Shown piece after piece: positions 35,106-47,984 of a stretch of DNA of 64,000 nucleotides. Under the pieces are notes generated by a model. The model did not search any database and had not been told where the DNA came from. It saw only the letters and a program-made list of their open reading frames with translations. Numbering within the stretch: the stretch's first letter is position 1; every line of letters starts with the position of its first letter. Made by a program: the position numbers and the translations under genes. The stretch is from Osmia lignaria lignaria (Eukaryota > Arthropoda > Insecta > Hymenoptera > Megachilidae), in contig NW_027478172.1 in the NCBI RefSeq assembly GCF_051020975.1, forward strand, positions 806,001 through 870,000, written 5' to 3'.

Positions 35106-38100
35106 TTGCAGATTCAGCTCAAAGGAACGGGCCTGACGGACATATTTCGAGATATTTCTTCTTCTTGTTGTTCTTCTTCTGCACAGCTAAACGGCAAGTG
35201 GCATTTCCAGCTCGCAATAGTGCAGAGTTATCTCAAAGAAAGGGGCCACGGTGTTTCTGTATCTCTATTATGTTGGTGCGGCTTCGGAACTTTTAAATAT
35301 CTCGATATATCTCGAAAACTACGCTTCTGATCAAAAAATATCATACAACATAAATTGTAGGAAACATAATTCTCTACAGAAAACGTCTCTTAACATTTTG
35401 CGATAGCTCGCTTCGTTTCCGAGATATTTGCAGATTCAGCTCAAAGGAACGGGCCTGATGGACATATTTCGAGATATTTCTTCTTCTTGTTGTTCTTCTT
35501 CTGCACAGCTAAGCTGGAAGTGGCGTTTGCAACTCGCAATAGTGCAGAGTTATTTCAAAGAAAGGGGCCACGGTGTTTCTATATCTCTATTATGTTGGTG
35601 CGGCTTCGGAACTTTTAAATATCTCGATATATCTCGAAAACTACGCTTCTGATCAAAAAATATCATAGAACATAAAAAGTAGGAAACATAATTCTCTACA
35701 AAAAACGTCTCTTAACATTTTGCCATAGCTCGCTTCGTTTCCGAGATATTTGCAGATTCAGCTCAAAGGAACGGGCCTGACGGACATATTTCGAGATATT
35801 TCTTCTTCTTGTTGTTCTTCTTCTGCACAGCTAAGCTGGAAGTGGCATTTACAGCTCGCAATAGTGCAGAGTTATCTCAAAGAAAGGGGCCACGGTGTTT
35901 CTGTATCTCTATTATGTTGGTGCGGCTTCGGAACTTTTAAATATCTCGATATATCTCGAAAACTACGCTTCTGATCAAAAAATATCATAGAACATAAATT
36001 GTAGGAAACATAATTCTCTATAAAAAAGGTCTCTTAAGATTTTGCCATAGCTCGTTTCGTTTCCGAGATATTTGCAGATATATCCCAAGGGAAGGGGCCT
36101 GACGGACATATTTCGAGATATTTCTTCTTCTTGTTGTTCTTCTTCTGCACAGCTAAGCTGGAAGTGGCATTTACAGCTCGCAATAGGGCAGAGTTATCTC
36201 AAAGAAAGGGGCCACGGTGATTCTGTATCTCTATTATGTTGGTGCGGCTTCCGAACTTTTAAATATCTCGATATATCTCGAAAACTACGCTTCTGATCAA
36301 AAAATATCATAGAACATAAATTGTAGGAAACATAATTCTCTACAAAAAAGGTCTCTTAAGATTTTGCCATAGCTCGTTTCGTTTCCGAGATATTTGCAGA
36401 TATATCCCAAGGGAAGGGGCCTGACGGACATATTTCGAGATATTTCTTCTTCTTGTTGTTCTTCTTCTGCACAGCTAAGCTGGAAGTGGCATTTACAGCT
36501 CGCAATAGGGCAGAGTTATCTCAAAGAAAGGGGCGACGGTGTTTCTGTATCTCTATTATGTTGGTGCGGCTTCGGAACTTTTAAATATCTCGATATATCT
36601 CGAAAACTACGCTACTGATCAAAAAATATCATAGAACGTAAATTGTAGGAAACATAATTCTCTACAAAAAACGTCTCTTAACATTTTGCCATAGCTCGCT
36701 TCGTTTCCGAGATATTTGCAGATTCAGCTCAAAGGAACGGGCCTGATGGACATATTTCGAGATATTTCTTCTTCTTGTTGTTCTTCTTCTGCACAGCTAA
36801 GCTGGAAGTGGCATTTGCGGCTCGCACTAGTGCAGAGTTATCTCAAGGAAAGGGGCCACGGTGTTTCTGTATCTCTATTATGTTGGTGCGGCTTCGGGAC
36901 TTTTAAATATCGCGATATATCTCGAAAACTACGCTTCTGATCAAAAAATATCATAGAACATAAATTGTAGGAAACATAATTCTCTACAAAAAAGGTCTCT
37001 TAAGATTTTGCCATAGCTCGTTTCGTTTCCGAGATATTTGCAGATATATCCCAAGGTAAGGGGCCTGACGGACATATTTCGAGATATTTCTTCTTCTTGT
37101 TGTTCTTCTTCTGCACAGCTAAGCTGGAAGTGGCATTTACAGCTCGCAATAGGGCAGAGTTATCTCAAAGAAAGGGGCCACGGTGATTCTGTATCTCTAT
37201 TATGTTGGTGCGGCTTCCGAACTTTTAAATATCTCGATATATCTCGAAAACTACGCTTCTGATCAAAAAATATCATAGAACATAAATTGTAGGAAACATA
37301 ATTCTCTACAAAAAAGGTCTCTTAAGATTTTGCAATAGCTCGTTTCGTTTCCGAGATATTTGCAGATATATCCCAAGGGAAGGGGCCTGACGGACATATT
37401 TCGAGATATTTCTTCTTCTTGTTGTTCTTCTTCTGCACAGCTAAGCTGGAAGTGGCATTTACAGCTCGCAATAGGGCAGAGTTATCTCAAAGAAAGGGGC
37501 GACGGTGTTTCTGTATCTCTATTATGTTGGAGCGGCTTCGGAACTTTTAAATATCTCGATATATCTCGAAAACTACGCTTCTGATCAAAAAATATCATAG
37601 AACATAAATTGTAGGAAACATAATTCTCTACAAAAAAGGTCTCTTAAGATTTTGCCATAGCTCGTTTCGTTTCCGAGATATTTGCAGATATATCCCAAGG
37701 GAAGGGGCCTGACGGACATATTTCGAGATATTTCTTCTTCTTGTTGTTCTTCTTCCGCACAGCTAAGCTGGAAGTGGCATTTACAGCTCGCAATAGGGCA
37801 GAGTTATCTCAAAGAAAGGGGCGACGGTGTTTCTGTATCTCTATTATGTTGGTGCGGCTTCGGAACTTTTAAATATCTCGATATATCTCGAAAACTACGC
37901 TTCTGATCAAAAAATATCATAGAACATAAATTGTAGGAAACATAATTCTCTACAAAAAAGGTCTCTTAAGATTTTGCCATAGCTCGTTTCGTTTCCGAGA
38001 TATTTGCAGATATATCCCAAGGGAAGGGGCCTGACGGACATATTTCGAGATATTTCTTCTTCTTGTTGTTCTTCTTCTGCACAGCTAAGCTGGAAGTGGC

Positions 38101-38647
38101 ATTTACAGCTCGCAATAGGGCAGAGTTATCTCAAAGAAAGGGGCGACGGTGTTTCTGTATCTCTATTATGTTGGTGCGGCTTCGGAACTTTTAAATATCT
38201 CGATATATCTCGAAAACTACGCTTCTGATCAAAAAATATCATAGAACGTAAATTGTAGGAAACATAATTCTCTACAAAAAACGTCTCTTAACATTTTGCC
38301 ATAGCTCGCTTCGTTTCCGAGATATTTGCAGATTCAGCTCAAAGGAACGGGCCTGATGGACATATTTCGAGATATTTCTTCTTCTTGTTGTTCTTCTTCT
38401 GCACAGCTAAGCTGGAAGTGGCATTTACAGCTTGCAATAGTGCAGAGTTATCTCAAAGAAAGGGGCCACGGTGTTTCTGTATCTCTATTATGTTGGTGCG
38501 GCTTCGGAACTTTTAAATATCTTGATATATCTCGAGAACTACGCATCTGATCAAAAAATATCATAGAACATAAAAAGTAGGAAACTTAATTCTCTACAAA
38601 TAAAGTCTCTTCACATTTTGCCATAGCTCGCTTCGTTTCCGAGATAT
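35106..38647 (+). repeat. 11-mer unit, copy 2 (3542 bp)
   Basis: Monomers 110-120 repeat monomers 99-109 position by position, including rare marks such as AAACGGCAAGTGG (monomer 110), TTTGCGATAGC, ATATCCCAAGGTAAGG (116), GTTGGAGCGGC (117) and TTCTTCCGCAC (118). The only difference I noticed is the T at 38354 opposite G at 34812. The duplication ends where monomer 121 begins with GATTAATCTC instead of GATTCAGCTC. Confidence 0.9.
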
Positions 38648-41600
38648 TTGCAGATTAATCTCAAGGGAAGGGGCCTGACGGACATATTTCGAGATATTTC
38701 TTCTTCTTGTTGTTCTTCTTCTGCACAGCTAAGCTGGAGGTGGCGTTTGCAGCTCGCAATAGTGCAGAGTTATCTCAAAGAAAGGGGCCACGGTGTTTCT
38801 GTATCTCTATTATGTTGGTGCGGCTTCGGAACTTTTAAATATCTCGATATATCTCGAAAACTACGCTTCTCATCAAAGAATATCATAGAACATAAATTGT
38901 AGGAAACATAATTCTCTACAAAAAAGGTCTCTTAAGATTTTGCCATAGCTCGTTTCGTTTCCGAGATATTTGCAGATTTATCTCGAGGGAAGGGGCCTGA
39001 CGGACATATTTCGAGATATTTCTTCTTCTTGTTGTTCTTCTTCTGCACAGCTAAGCTGGAAGCTGCATTTGCGGCTCGCACTAGTGCAGAGTTATCTCGA
39101 AGAAAGGGGCCACGGTGTTTCTGTATCTCTATTATGTTGGTGCGGCTTCGGAACTTTTAAATATCTCGATATATCTCGGACACTACGCTTCTGATCAAAA
39201 AATATCATAGAACATAAATTGTAGGAAACATAATTCTCTACAAAAAAGGTCTCTTAAGATTTTGCCATAGCTCGTTTCGTTTCCGAGATATTTGCAGATA
39301 TATCTCAAGGGAAGGGGCCTGACGGACATATTTCGAGATATTTCTTCTTCTTGTTGTTCTTCTTCTGCACAGCTAAGCTGAAGGTGGCGTTTGCAGCTCG
39401 CAATAGTGCAGAGTTATCTCAAAGAAAGGGGCCACGGTGTTTCTGTATCTCTATTATGTTGGTGCGGCTTCGGAACTTTTAAATATCTCGATATATCTCG
39501 AAAACTACGCTTCTGATCAAAAAATATTATAGAACATAAATTGTAGGAAACATAATTCTCTACAAAAAAGGTCCCTTAAGATTTTGCCATAGCTCGTTTC
39601 GTTTCCGAGATATTTGCAGATTTATCTCGAGGGAAGGGGCCTGACGGACATATTTCGAGACATTTCTTCTTCTTGTTGTTCTTCTTCTGCACAGCTAAGC
39701 TGGAAGCGGCATTTGCGGCTCGCACTAGTGCAGAGTTATCTCGAAGAAAGGGGCCACGGTGTTTCTGTATCTCTATTATGTTGGTGCCGCTTCGGAACTT
39801 TTAAATATCTTGATATATCTCGAGAACTACGCATCTGATCAAAAAATATCATAGAACATAAAAAGTAGGAAACTTAATTCTCTACAAATAAAGTCTCTTC
39901 ACATTTTGCCATAGCTCGCTTCGTTTCCGAGATATTTGCAGATTAATCTCAAGGGAAGGGGCCTGACGGACATATTTCGAGATATTTCTTCTTCTTGTTG
40001 TTCTTCTTCTGCACAGCTAAGCTGGAGGTGGCGTTTGCAGCTCGCAATAGTGCAGAGTTATCTCAAAGAAAGGGGCCACGGTGTTTCTGTATCTCTATTA
40101 TGTTGGTGCGGCTTCGGAACTTTTAAATATCTCGATATATCTCGAAAACTACGCTTCTGATCAAAAAATATTATAGAACATAAATTGTAGGAAACATAAT
40201 TCTCTACAAAAAAGGTCCCTTAAGATTTTGCCATAGCTCGTTTCGTTTCCGAGATATTTGCAGATTTATCTCGAGGGAAGGGGCCTGACGGACATATTTC
40301 GAGACATTTCTTCTTCTTGTTGTTCTTCTTCTGCACAGCTAAGCTGGAAGCGGCATTTGCGGCTCGCACTAGTGCAGAGTTATCTCGAAGAAAGGGGCCA
40401 CGGTGTTTCTGTATCTCTATTATGTTGGTGCCGCTTCGGAACTTTTAAATATCTTGATATATCTCGAGAACTACGCATCTGATCAAAAAATATCATAGAA
40501 CATAAAAAGTAGGAAACTTAATTCTCTACAAATAAAGTCTCTTCACATTTTGCCATAGCTCGCTTCGTTTCCGAGATATTTGCAGATTAATCTCAAGGGA
40601 AGGGGCCTGACGGACATATTTCGAGATATTTCTTCTTCTTGTTGTTCTTCTTCTGCACAGCTAAGCTGGAGGTGGCGTTTGCAGCTCGCAATAGTGCAGA
40701 GTTATCTCAAAGAAAGGGGCCACGGTGTTTCTGTATCTCTATTATGTTGGTGCGGCTTCGGAACTTTTAAATATCTCGATATATCTCGAAAACTACGCTT
40801 CTCATCAAAGAATATCATAGAACATAAATTGTAGGAAACATAATTCTCTACAAAACAGGTCTCTTAAGATTTTGCCATAGCTCGTTTCGTTTCCGAGATA
40901 TTTGCAGATTTATCTCGAGGGAAGGGGCCTGACGGACATATTTCGAGATATTTCTTCTTCTTGTTGTTCTTCTTCTGCACAGCTAAGCTGGAAGCTGCAT
41001 TTGCGGCTCGCACTAGTGCAGAGTTATCTCGAAGAAAGGGGCCACGGTGTTTCTGTATCTCTATTATGTTGGTGCGGCTTCGGAACTTTTAAATATCTCG
41101 ATATATCTCGGACACTACGCTTCTGATCAAAAAATATCATAGAACATAAATTGTAGGAAACATAATTCTCTACAAAAAAGGTCTCTTAAGATTTTGCCAT
41201 AGCTCGTTTCGTTTCCGAGATATTTGCAGATATATCTCAAGGGAAGGGGCCTGACGGACATATTTCGAGATATTTCTTCTTCTTGTTGTTCTTCTTCTGC
41301 ACAGCTAAGCTGAAGGTGGCGTTTGCAGCTCGCAATAGTGCAGAGTTATCTCAAAGAAAGGGGCCACGGTGTTTCTGTATCTCTATTATGTTGGTGCGGC
41401 TTCGGAACTTTTAAATATCTCGATATATCTCGAAAACTACGCTTCTGATCAAAAAATATTATAGAACATAAATTGTAGGAAACATAATTCTCTACAAAAA
41501 AGGTCCCTTAAGATTTTGCCATAGCTCGTTTCGTTTCCGAGATATTTGCAGATTTATCTCGAGGGAAGGGGCCTGACGGACATATTTCGAGATATTTCTT

Positions 41601-43476
41601 CTTCTTGTTGTTCTTCTTCTGCACAGCTAAGCTGGAAGCGGCATTTGCGGCTCGCACTAGTGCAGAGTTATCTCGAAGAAAGGGGCCACGCTGTTTCTGT
41701 ATCTCTATTATGTTGGTGCGGCTTCGGAACTTTTAAATATCTTGATATATCTCGAGAACTACGCATCTGATCAAAAAATATCATAGAACATAAAAAGCAG
41801 CAAACTTAATTCTCTACAAATAAAGTCTCTAAACATTTTGCCATAGCTCGCTTCGTTTCCGAGATATTTGCAGATTAATCTCAAGGGAAGGGGCCTGACG
41901 GACATATTTCGAGATATTTCTTCTTCTTGTTGTTCTTCTTCTGCACAGCTAAGCTGGAAGTGGCATTTGCGGCTCGCACTAGTGCAGAGTTATCTCAAAG
42001 AAAGGGGCCACGGTGTTTCTGTATCTCTATTATGTTGGTGCGGCTTCGGAACTTTAAAATATCTTGATATATCTCGAGAACTACGCAGCTGATCAAAAAA
42101 TATCATGGAAGATAAAAAGTAGGAAACTTAATTCTCTACAAATAAAGTCTCTTAACGTTTTGCCATAGCTCGCTTCGTTTCCGAGATATTTGCAGATTTA
42201 TCTCAAGGGAACGGGCCTGACGGACATATTTCGAGATATTTCTTCTTCTTGTTGTTCTTCTTCTGCACAGCTAAGCTGGACGTGGCATTTACAGCTCGCA
42301 ATAGTGCAGAGTTATCTCAAAGAAAGGGGCCACGGTGTTTCTGTATCTCTATTATGTTGGTGCGGCTTCGGAACTTTTAAATATCTTGATATATCTCGAG
42401 AACTACGCATCTGATCAAAAAATATCATAGAACATAAAAAGTAGGAAACTTAATTCTCTACAAAAAAGGTCTCTTGACATTTTGCCATAGCTCGTTTCGT
42501 TTCCGAGATATTTGCAGATTTATCTCAAGGGAAGGGGCCTGACGGACATATTTCGAGATATTTCTTCTTCTTGTTGTTCTTCTTCTGCACAGCTAAGCTG
42601 GACGTGGCATTTAAAGCTCGCAATAGTGCAGAGTTATCTCAAAGAAAGGGGCCACGGTGTTTCTGTATCTCTATTATGTTGGTGCGGCTTCGGAACTTTT
42701 AAATATCTCGATATATCTCGAAAACTACGCTTCTGATCAAAAAATATCATAGAACATAAATTGTAGGAAACATAATTCTCTCCAAAAACGTCTGTTAAGA
42801 TTTTGCCATAGCTCGTTTCGTTTCCGAGATATTTGCAGATATATCCCAAGGGAAGGGGCCTGACGGACATATTTCGAGATATTTCTTCTTCTTGTTGTTC
42901 TTCTTCTGCACAGCTAAGCTGGAAGTGGCATTTACAGCTCGCAATAGGGCAGAGTTATCTCAAAGAAAGGGGCCACGGTGATTCTGTATCTCTATTATGT
43001 TGGTGCGGCTTCGGAACTTTTAAATATCTCGATATATCTCGAAAACTACGCTTCTGATCAAAAAATATCATAGAACGTAAATTGTACGAAACATAATTCT
43101 CTACAAAAAACGTCTCTTAACATTTTGCCATAGCTCGCTTCGTTTCCGAGATATTTGCAGATTCAGCTCAAAGGAACGGGCCTGATGGACATATTTCGAG
43201 ATATTTCTTCTTCTTGTTGTTCTTCTTCTGCACAGCTAAGCTGGAAGTGGCATTTACAGCTTGCAATAGTGCAGAGTTATCTCAAAGAAAGGGGCCACGG
43301 TGTTTCTGTATCTCTATTATGTTGGTGCGGCTTCGGAACTTTTAAATATCTTGATATATCTCGAGAACTACGCATCTGATCAAAAAATATCATAGAACAT
43401 AAAAAGTAGGAAACTTAATTCTCTACAAATAAAGTCTCCTCACATTTTGCCATAGCTCGCTTCGTTTCCGAGATAT
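38648..43476 (+). repeat. 15-mer unit, copy 1 (4829 bp)
   Basis: Monomers 121-135. It starts with a GATTAATCTC monomer having CTGGAGGTGGCG and CTTCTCATCAAAG, then types with GGAAGCTGC, AAGCTGAAGGTGG and GGAAGCGGC. An internal repeat of 1932 bp is visible: 121-122-123-124, then hybrid 125 and 126, then 127-128-129-130. Monomer 125 joins the head of 121 to the tail of 123 (AATATTATAG, GGTCCCTTAAG), with the switch between about 40028 and 40153. The unit ends with 131-135, including the 321-bp monomer 133. Confidence 0.87.
42512..42832 (+). repeat. Monomer 133, 321 bp, one A lost in the tail
   Basis: The tail reads CTCTCCAAAAACGTCTGTTAAG, one A shorter than the usual CTCTACAAAAAACGTCTCTTAAG. 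The body has GGACGTGGCATTTAAAGC, shared with monomer 156 (49918). This monomer is missing from the second copy of the long unit. Confidence 0.8.
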
Positions 43477-46400
43477 TTGCAGATTAATCTCAAGGGAAGG
43501 GGCCTGACGGACATATTTCGAGATATTTCTTCTTCTTGTTGTTCTTCTTCTGCACAGCTAAGCTGGAGGTGGCGTTTGCAGCTCGCAATAGTGCAGAGTT
43601 ATCTCAAAGAAAGGGGCCACGGTGTTTCTGTATCTCTATTATGTTGGTGCGGCTTCGGAACTTTTAAATATCTCGATATATCTCGAAAACTACGCTTCTC
43701 ATCAAAGAATATCATAGAACATAAATTGTAGGAAACATAATTCTCTACAAAAAAGGTCTCTTAAGATTTTGCCATAGCTCGTTTCGTTTCCGAGATATTT
43801 GCAGATTTATCTCGAGGGAAGGGGCCTGACGGACATATTTCGAGATATTTCTTCTTCTTGTTGTTCTTCTTCTGCACAGCTAAGCTGGATGCTGCATTTG
43901 CGGCTCGCACTAGTGCAGAGTTATCTCGAAGAAAGGGGCCACGGTGTTTCTGTATCTCTATTATGTTGGTGCGGCTTCGGAACTTTTAAATATCTCGATA
44001 TATCTCGGAAACTACGCTTCTGATCAAAAAATATCATAGAACATAAATTGTAGGAAACATAATTCTCTACAAAAAAGGTCTCTTAAGATTTTGCCATAGC
44101 TCGTTTCGTTTCCGAGATATTTGCAGATATATCTCAAGGGAAGGGGCCTGACGGACATATTTCGAGATATTTCTTCTTCTTGTTGTTCTTCTTCTGCACA
44201 GCTAAGCTGAAGGTGGCGTTTGCAGCTCGCAATAGTGCAGAGTTATCTCAAAGAAAGGGGCCACGGTGTTTCTGTATCTCTATTATGTTGGTGCGGCTTC
44301 GGAACTTTTAAATATCTCGATATATCTCGAAAACTACGCTTCTGATCAAAAAATATTATAGAACATAAATTGTAGGAAACATAATTCTCTACAAAAAAGG
44401 TCCCTTAAGATTTTGCCATAGCTCGTTTCGTTTCCGAGATATTTGCAGATTTATCTCGAGGGAAGGGGCCTGACGGACATATTTCGAGACATTTCTTCTT
44501 CTTGTTGTTCTTCTTCTGCACAGCTAAGCTGGAAGCGGCATTTGCGGCTCGCACTAGTGCAGAGTTATCTCGAAGAAAGGGGCCACGGTGTTTCTGTATC
44601 TCTATTATGTTGGTGCCGCTTCGGAACTTTTAAATATCTTGATATATCTCGAGAACTACGCATCTGATCAAAAAATATCATAGAACATAAAAAGTAGGAA
44701 ACTTAATTCTCTACAAATAAAGTCTCTTCACATTTTGCCATAGCTCGCTTCGTTTCCGAGATATTTGCAGATTAATCTCAAGGGAAGGGGCCTGACGGAC
44801 ATATTTCGAGATATTTCTTCTTCTTGTTGTTCTTCTTCTGCACAGCTAAGCTGGAGGTGGCGTTTGCAGCTCGCAATAGTGCAGAGTTATCTCAAAGAAA
44901 GGGGCCACGGTGTTTCTGTATCTCTATTATGTTGGTGCGGCTTCGGAACTTTTAAATATCTCGATATATCTCGAAAACTACGCTTCTGATCAAAAAATAT
45001 TATAGAACATAAATTGTAGGAAACATAATTCTCTACAAAAAAGGTCCCTTAAGATTTTGCCATAGCTCGTTTCGTTTCCGAGATATTTGCAGATTTATCT
45101 CGAGGGAAGGGGCCTGACGGACATATTTCGAGACATTTCTTCTTCTTGTTGTTCTTCTTCTGCACAGCTAAGCTGGAAGCGGCATTTGCGGCTCGCACTA
45201 GTGCAGAGTTATCTCGAAGAAAGGGGCCACGGTGTTTCTGTATCTCTATTATGTTGGTGCCGCTTCGGAACTTTTAAATATCTTGATATATCTCGAGAAC
45301 TACGCATCTGATCAAAAAATATCATAGAACATAAAAAGTAGGAAACTTAATTCTCTACAAATAAAGTCTCTTCACATTTTGCCATAGCTCGCTTCGTTTC
45401 CGAGATATTTGCAGATTAATCTCAAGGGAAGGGGCCTGACGGACATATTTCGAGATATTTCTTCTTCTTGTTGTTCTTCTTCTGCACAGCTAAGCTGGAG
45501 GTGGCGTTTGCAGCTCGCAATAGTGCAGAGTTATCTCAAAGAAAGGGGCCACGGTGTTTCTGTATCTCTATTATGTTGGTGCGGCTTCGGAACTTTTAAA
45601 TATCTCGATATATCTCGAAAACTACGCTTCTCATCAAAGAATATCATAGAACATAAATTGTAGGAAACATAATTCTCTACAAAACAGGTCTCTTAAGATT
45701 TTGCCATAGCTCGTTTCGTTTCCGAGATATTTGCAGATTTATCTCGAGGGAAGGGGCCTGACGGACATATTTCGAGATATTTCTTCTTCTTGTTGTTCTT
45801 CTTCTGCACAGCTAAGCTGGAAGCTGCATTTGCGGCTCGCACTAGTGCAGAGTTATCTCGAAGAAAGGGGCCACGGTGTTTCTGTATCTCTATTATGTTG
45901 GTGCGGCTTCGGAACTTTTAAATATCTCGATATATCTCGGACACTACGCTTCTGATCAAAAAATATCATAGAACATAAATTGTAGGAAACATAATTCTCT
46001 ACAAAAAAGGTCTCTTAAGATTTTGCCATAGCTCGTTTCGTTTCCGAGATATTTGCAGATATATCTCAAGGGAAGGGGCCTGACGGACATATTTCGAGAT
46101 ATTTCTTCTTCTTGTTGTTCTTCTTCTGCACAGCTAAGCTGAAGGTGGCGTTTGCAGCTCGCAATAGTGCAGAGTTATCTCAAAGAAAGGGGCCACGGTG
46201 TTTCTGTATCTCTATTATGTTGGTGCGGCTTCGGAACTTTTAAATATCTCGATATATCTCGAAAACTACGCTTCTGATCAAAAAATATTATAGAACATAA
46301 ATTGTAGGAAACATAATTCTCTACAAAAAAGGTCCCTTAAGATTTTGCCATAGCTCGTTTCGTTTCCGAGATATTTGCAGATTTATCTCGAGGGAAGGGG

Positions 46401-47984
46401 CCTGACGGACATGTTTCGAGATATTTCTTCTTCTTGTTGTTCATCTTCTGCACAGCTAAGCTGGAAGCGGCATTTGCGGCTCGCACTAGTGCAGAGTTAT
46501 CTCGAAGAAAGGGGCCACGCTGTTTCTGTATCTCTATTATGTTGGTGCGGCTTCGGAACTTTTAAATATCTTGATATATCTCGAGAACTACGCATCTGAT
46601 CAAAAAATATCATAGAACATAAAAAGCAGCAAACTTAATTCTCTACAAATAAAGTCTCTAAACATTTTGCCATAGCTCGCTTCGTTTCCGAGATATTTGC
46701 AGATTAATCTCAAGGGAAGGGGCCTGACGGACATATTTCGAGATATTTCTTCTTCTTGTTGTTCTTCTTCTGCACAGCTAAGCTGGAAGTGGCATTTGCG
46801 GCTCGCACTAGTGCAGAGTTATCTCAAAGAAAGGGGCCACGGTGTTTCTGTATCTCTATTATGTTGGTGCGGCTTCGGAACTTTAAAATATCTTGATATA
46901 TCTCGAGAACTACGCAGCTGATCAAAAAATATCATGGAAGATAAAAAGTAGGAAACTTAATTCTCTACAAATAAAGTCTCTTAACGTTTTGCCATAGCTC
47001 GCTTCGTTTCCGAGATATTTGCAGATTTATCTCAAGGGAACGGGCCTGACGGACATATTTCGAGATATTTCTTCTTCTTGTTGTTCTTCTTCTGCACAGC
47101 TAAGCTGGACGTGGCATTTACAGCTCGCAATAGTGCAGAGTTATCTCAAAGAAAGGGGCCACGGTGTTTCTGTATCTCTATTATGTTGGTGCGGCTTCGG
47201 AACTTTTAAATATCTTGATATATCTCGAGAACTACGCATCTGATCAAAAAATATCATAGAACATAAAAAGTAGGAAACTTAATTCTCTACAAAAAAGGTC
47301 TCTTGACATTTTGCCATAGCTCGTTTCGTTTCCGAGATATTTGCAGATATATCCCAAGGGAAGGGGCCTGACGGACATATTTCGAGATATTTCTTCTTCT
47401 TGTTGTTCTTCTTCTGCACAGCTAAGCTGGAAGTGGCATTTACAGCTCGCAATAGGGCAGAGTTATCTCAAAGAAAGGGGCCACGGTGATTCTGTATCTC
47501 TATTATGTTGGTGCGGCTTCGGAACTTTTAAATATCTCGATATATCTCGAAAACTACGCTTCTGATCAAAAAATATCATAGAACGTAAATTGTACGAAAC
47601 ATAATTCTCTACAAAAAACGTCTCTTAACATTTTGCCATAGCTCGCTTCGTTTCCGAGATATTTGCAGATTCAGCTCAAAGGAACGGGCCTGATGGACAT
47701 ATTTCGAGATATTTCTTCTTCTTGTTGTTCTTCTTCTGCACAGCTAAGCTGGAAGTGGCATTTACAGCTTGCAATAGTGCAGAGTTATCTCAAAGAAAGG
47801 GGCCACGGTGTTTCTGTATCTCTATTATGTTGGTGCGGCTTCGGAACTTTTAAATATCTTGATATATCTCGAGAACTACGCATCTGATCAAAAAATATCA
47901 TAGAACATAAAAAGTAGGAAACTTAATTCTCTACAAATAAAGTCTCCTCACATTTTGCCATAGCTCGCTTCGTTTCCGAGATAT
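43477..47984 (+). repeat. 14-mer unit, copy 2 of the long unit (4508 bp)
   Basis: Monomers 136-149 repeat monomers 121-132, 134 and 135. The equivalent of 133 is missing: monomer 147 keeps the tail CTCTTGACATTTTGCC of 132 and is followed directly by the ATATCCCAAGG head of 134. Rare marks repeat at 4829 bp, for example CTACAAAACAGG near 40850 and 45680. Copy-specific changes include GGATGCTGC near 43889 and GACATGTTTCG with TTCATCTTC in monomer 145. Confidence 0.87.
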
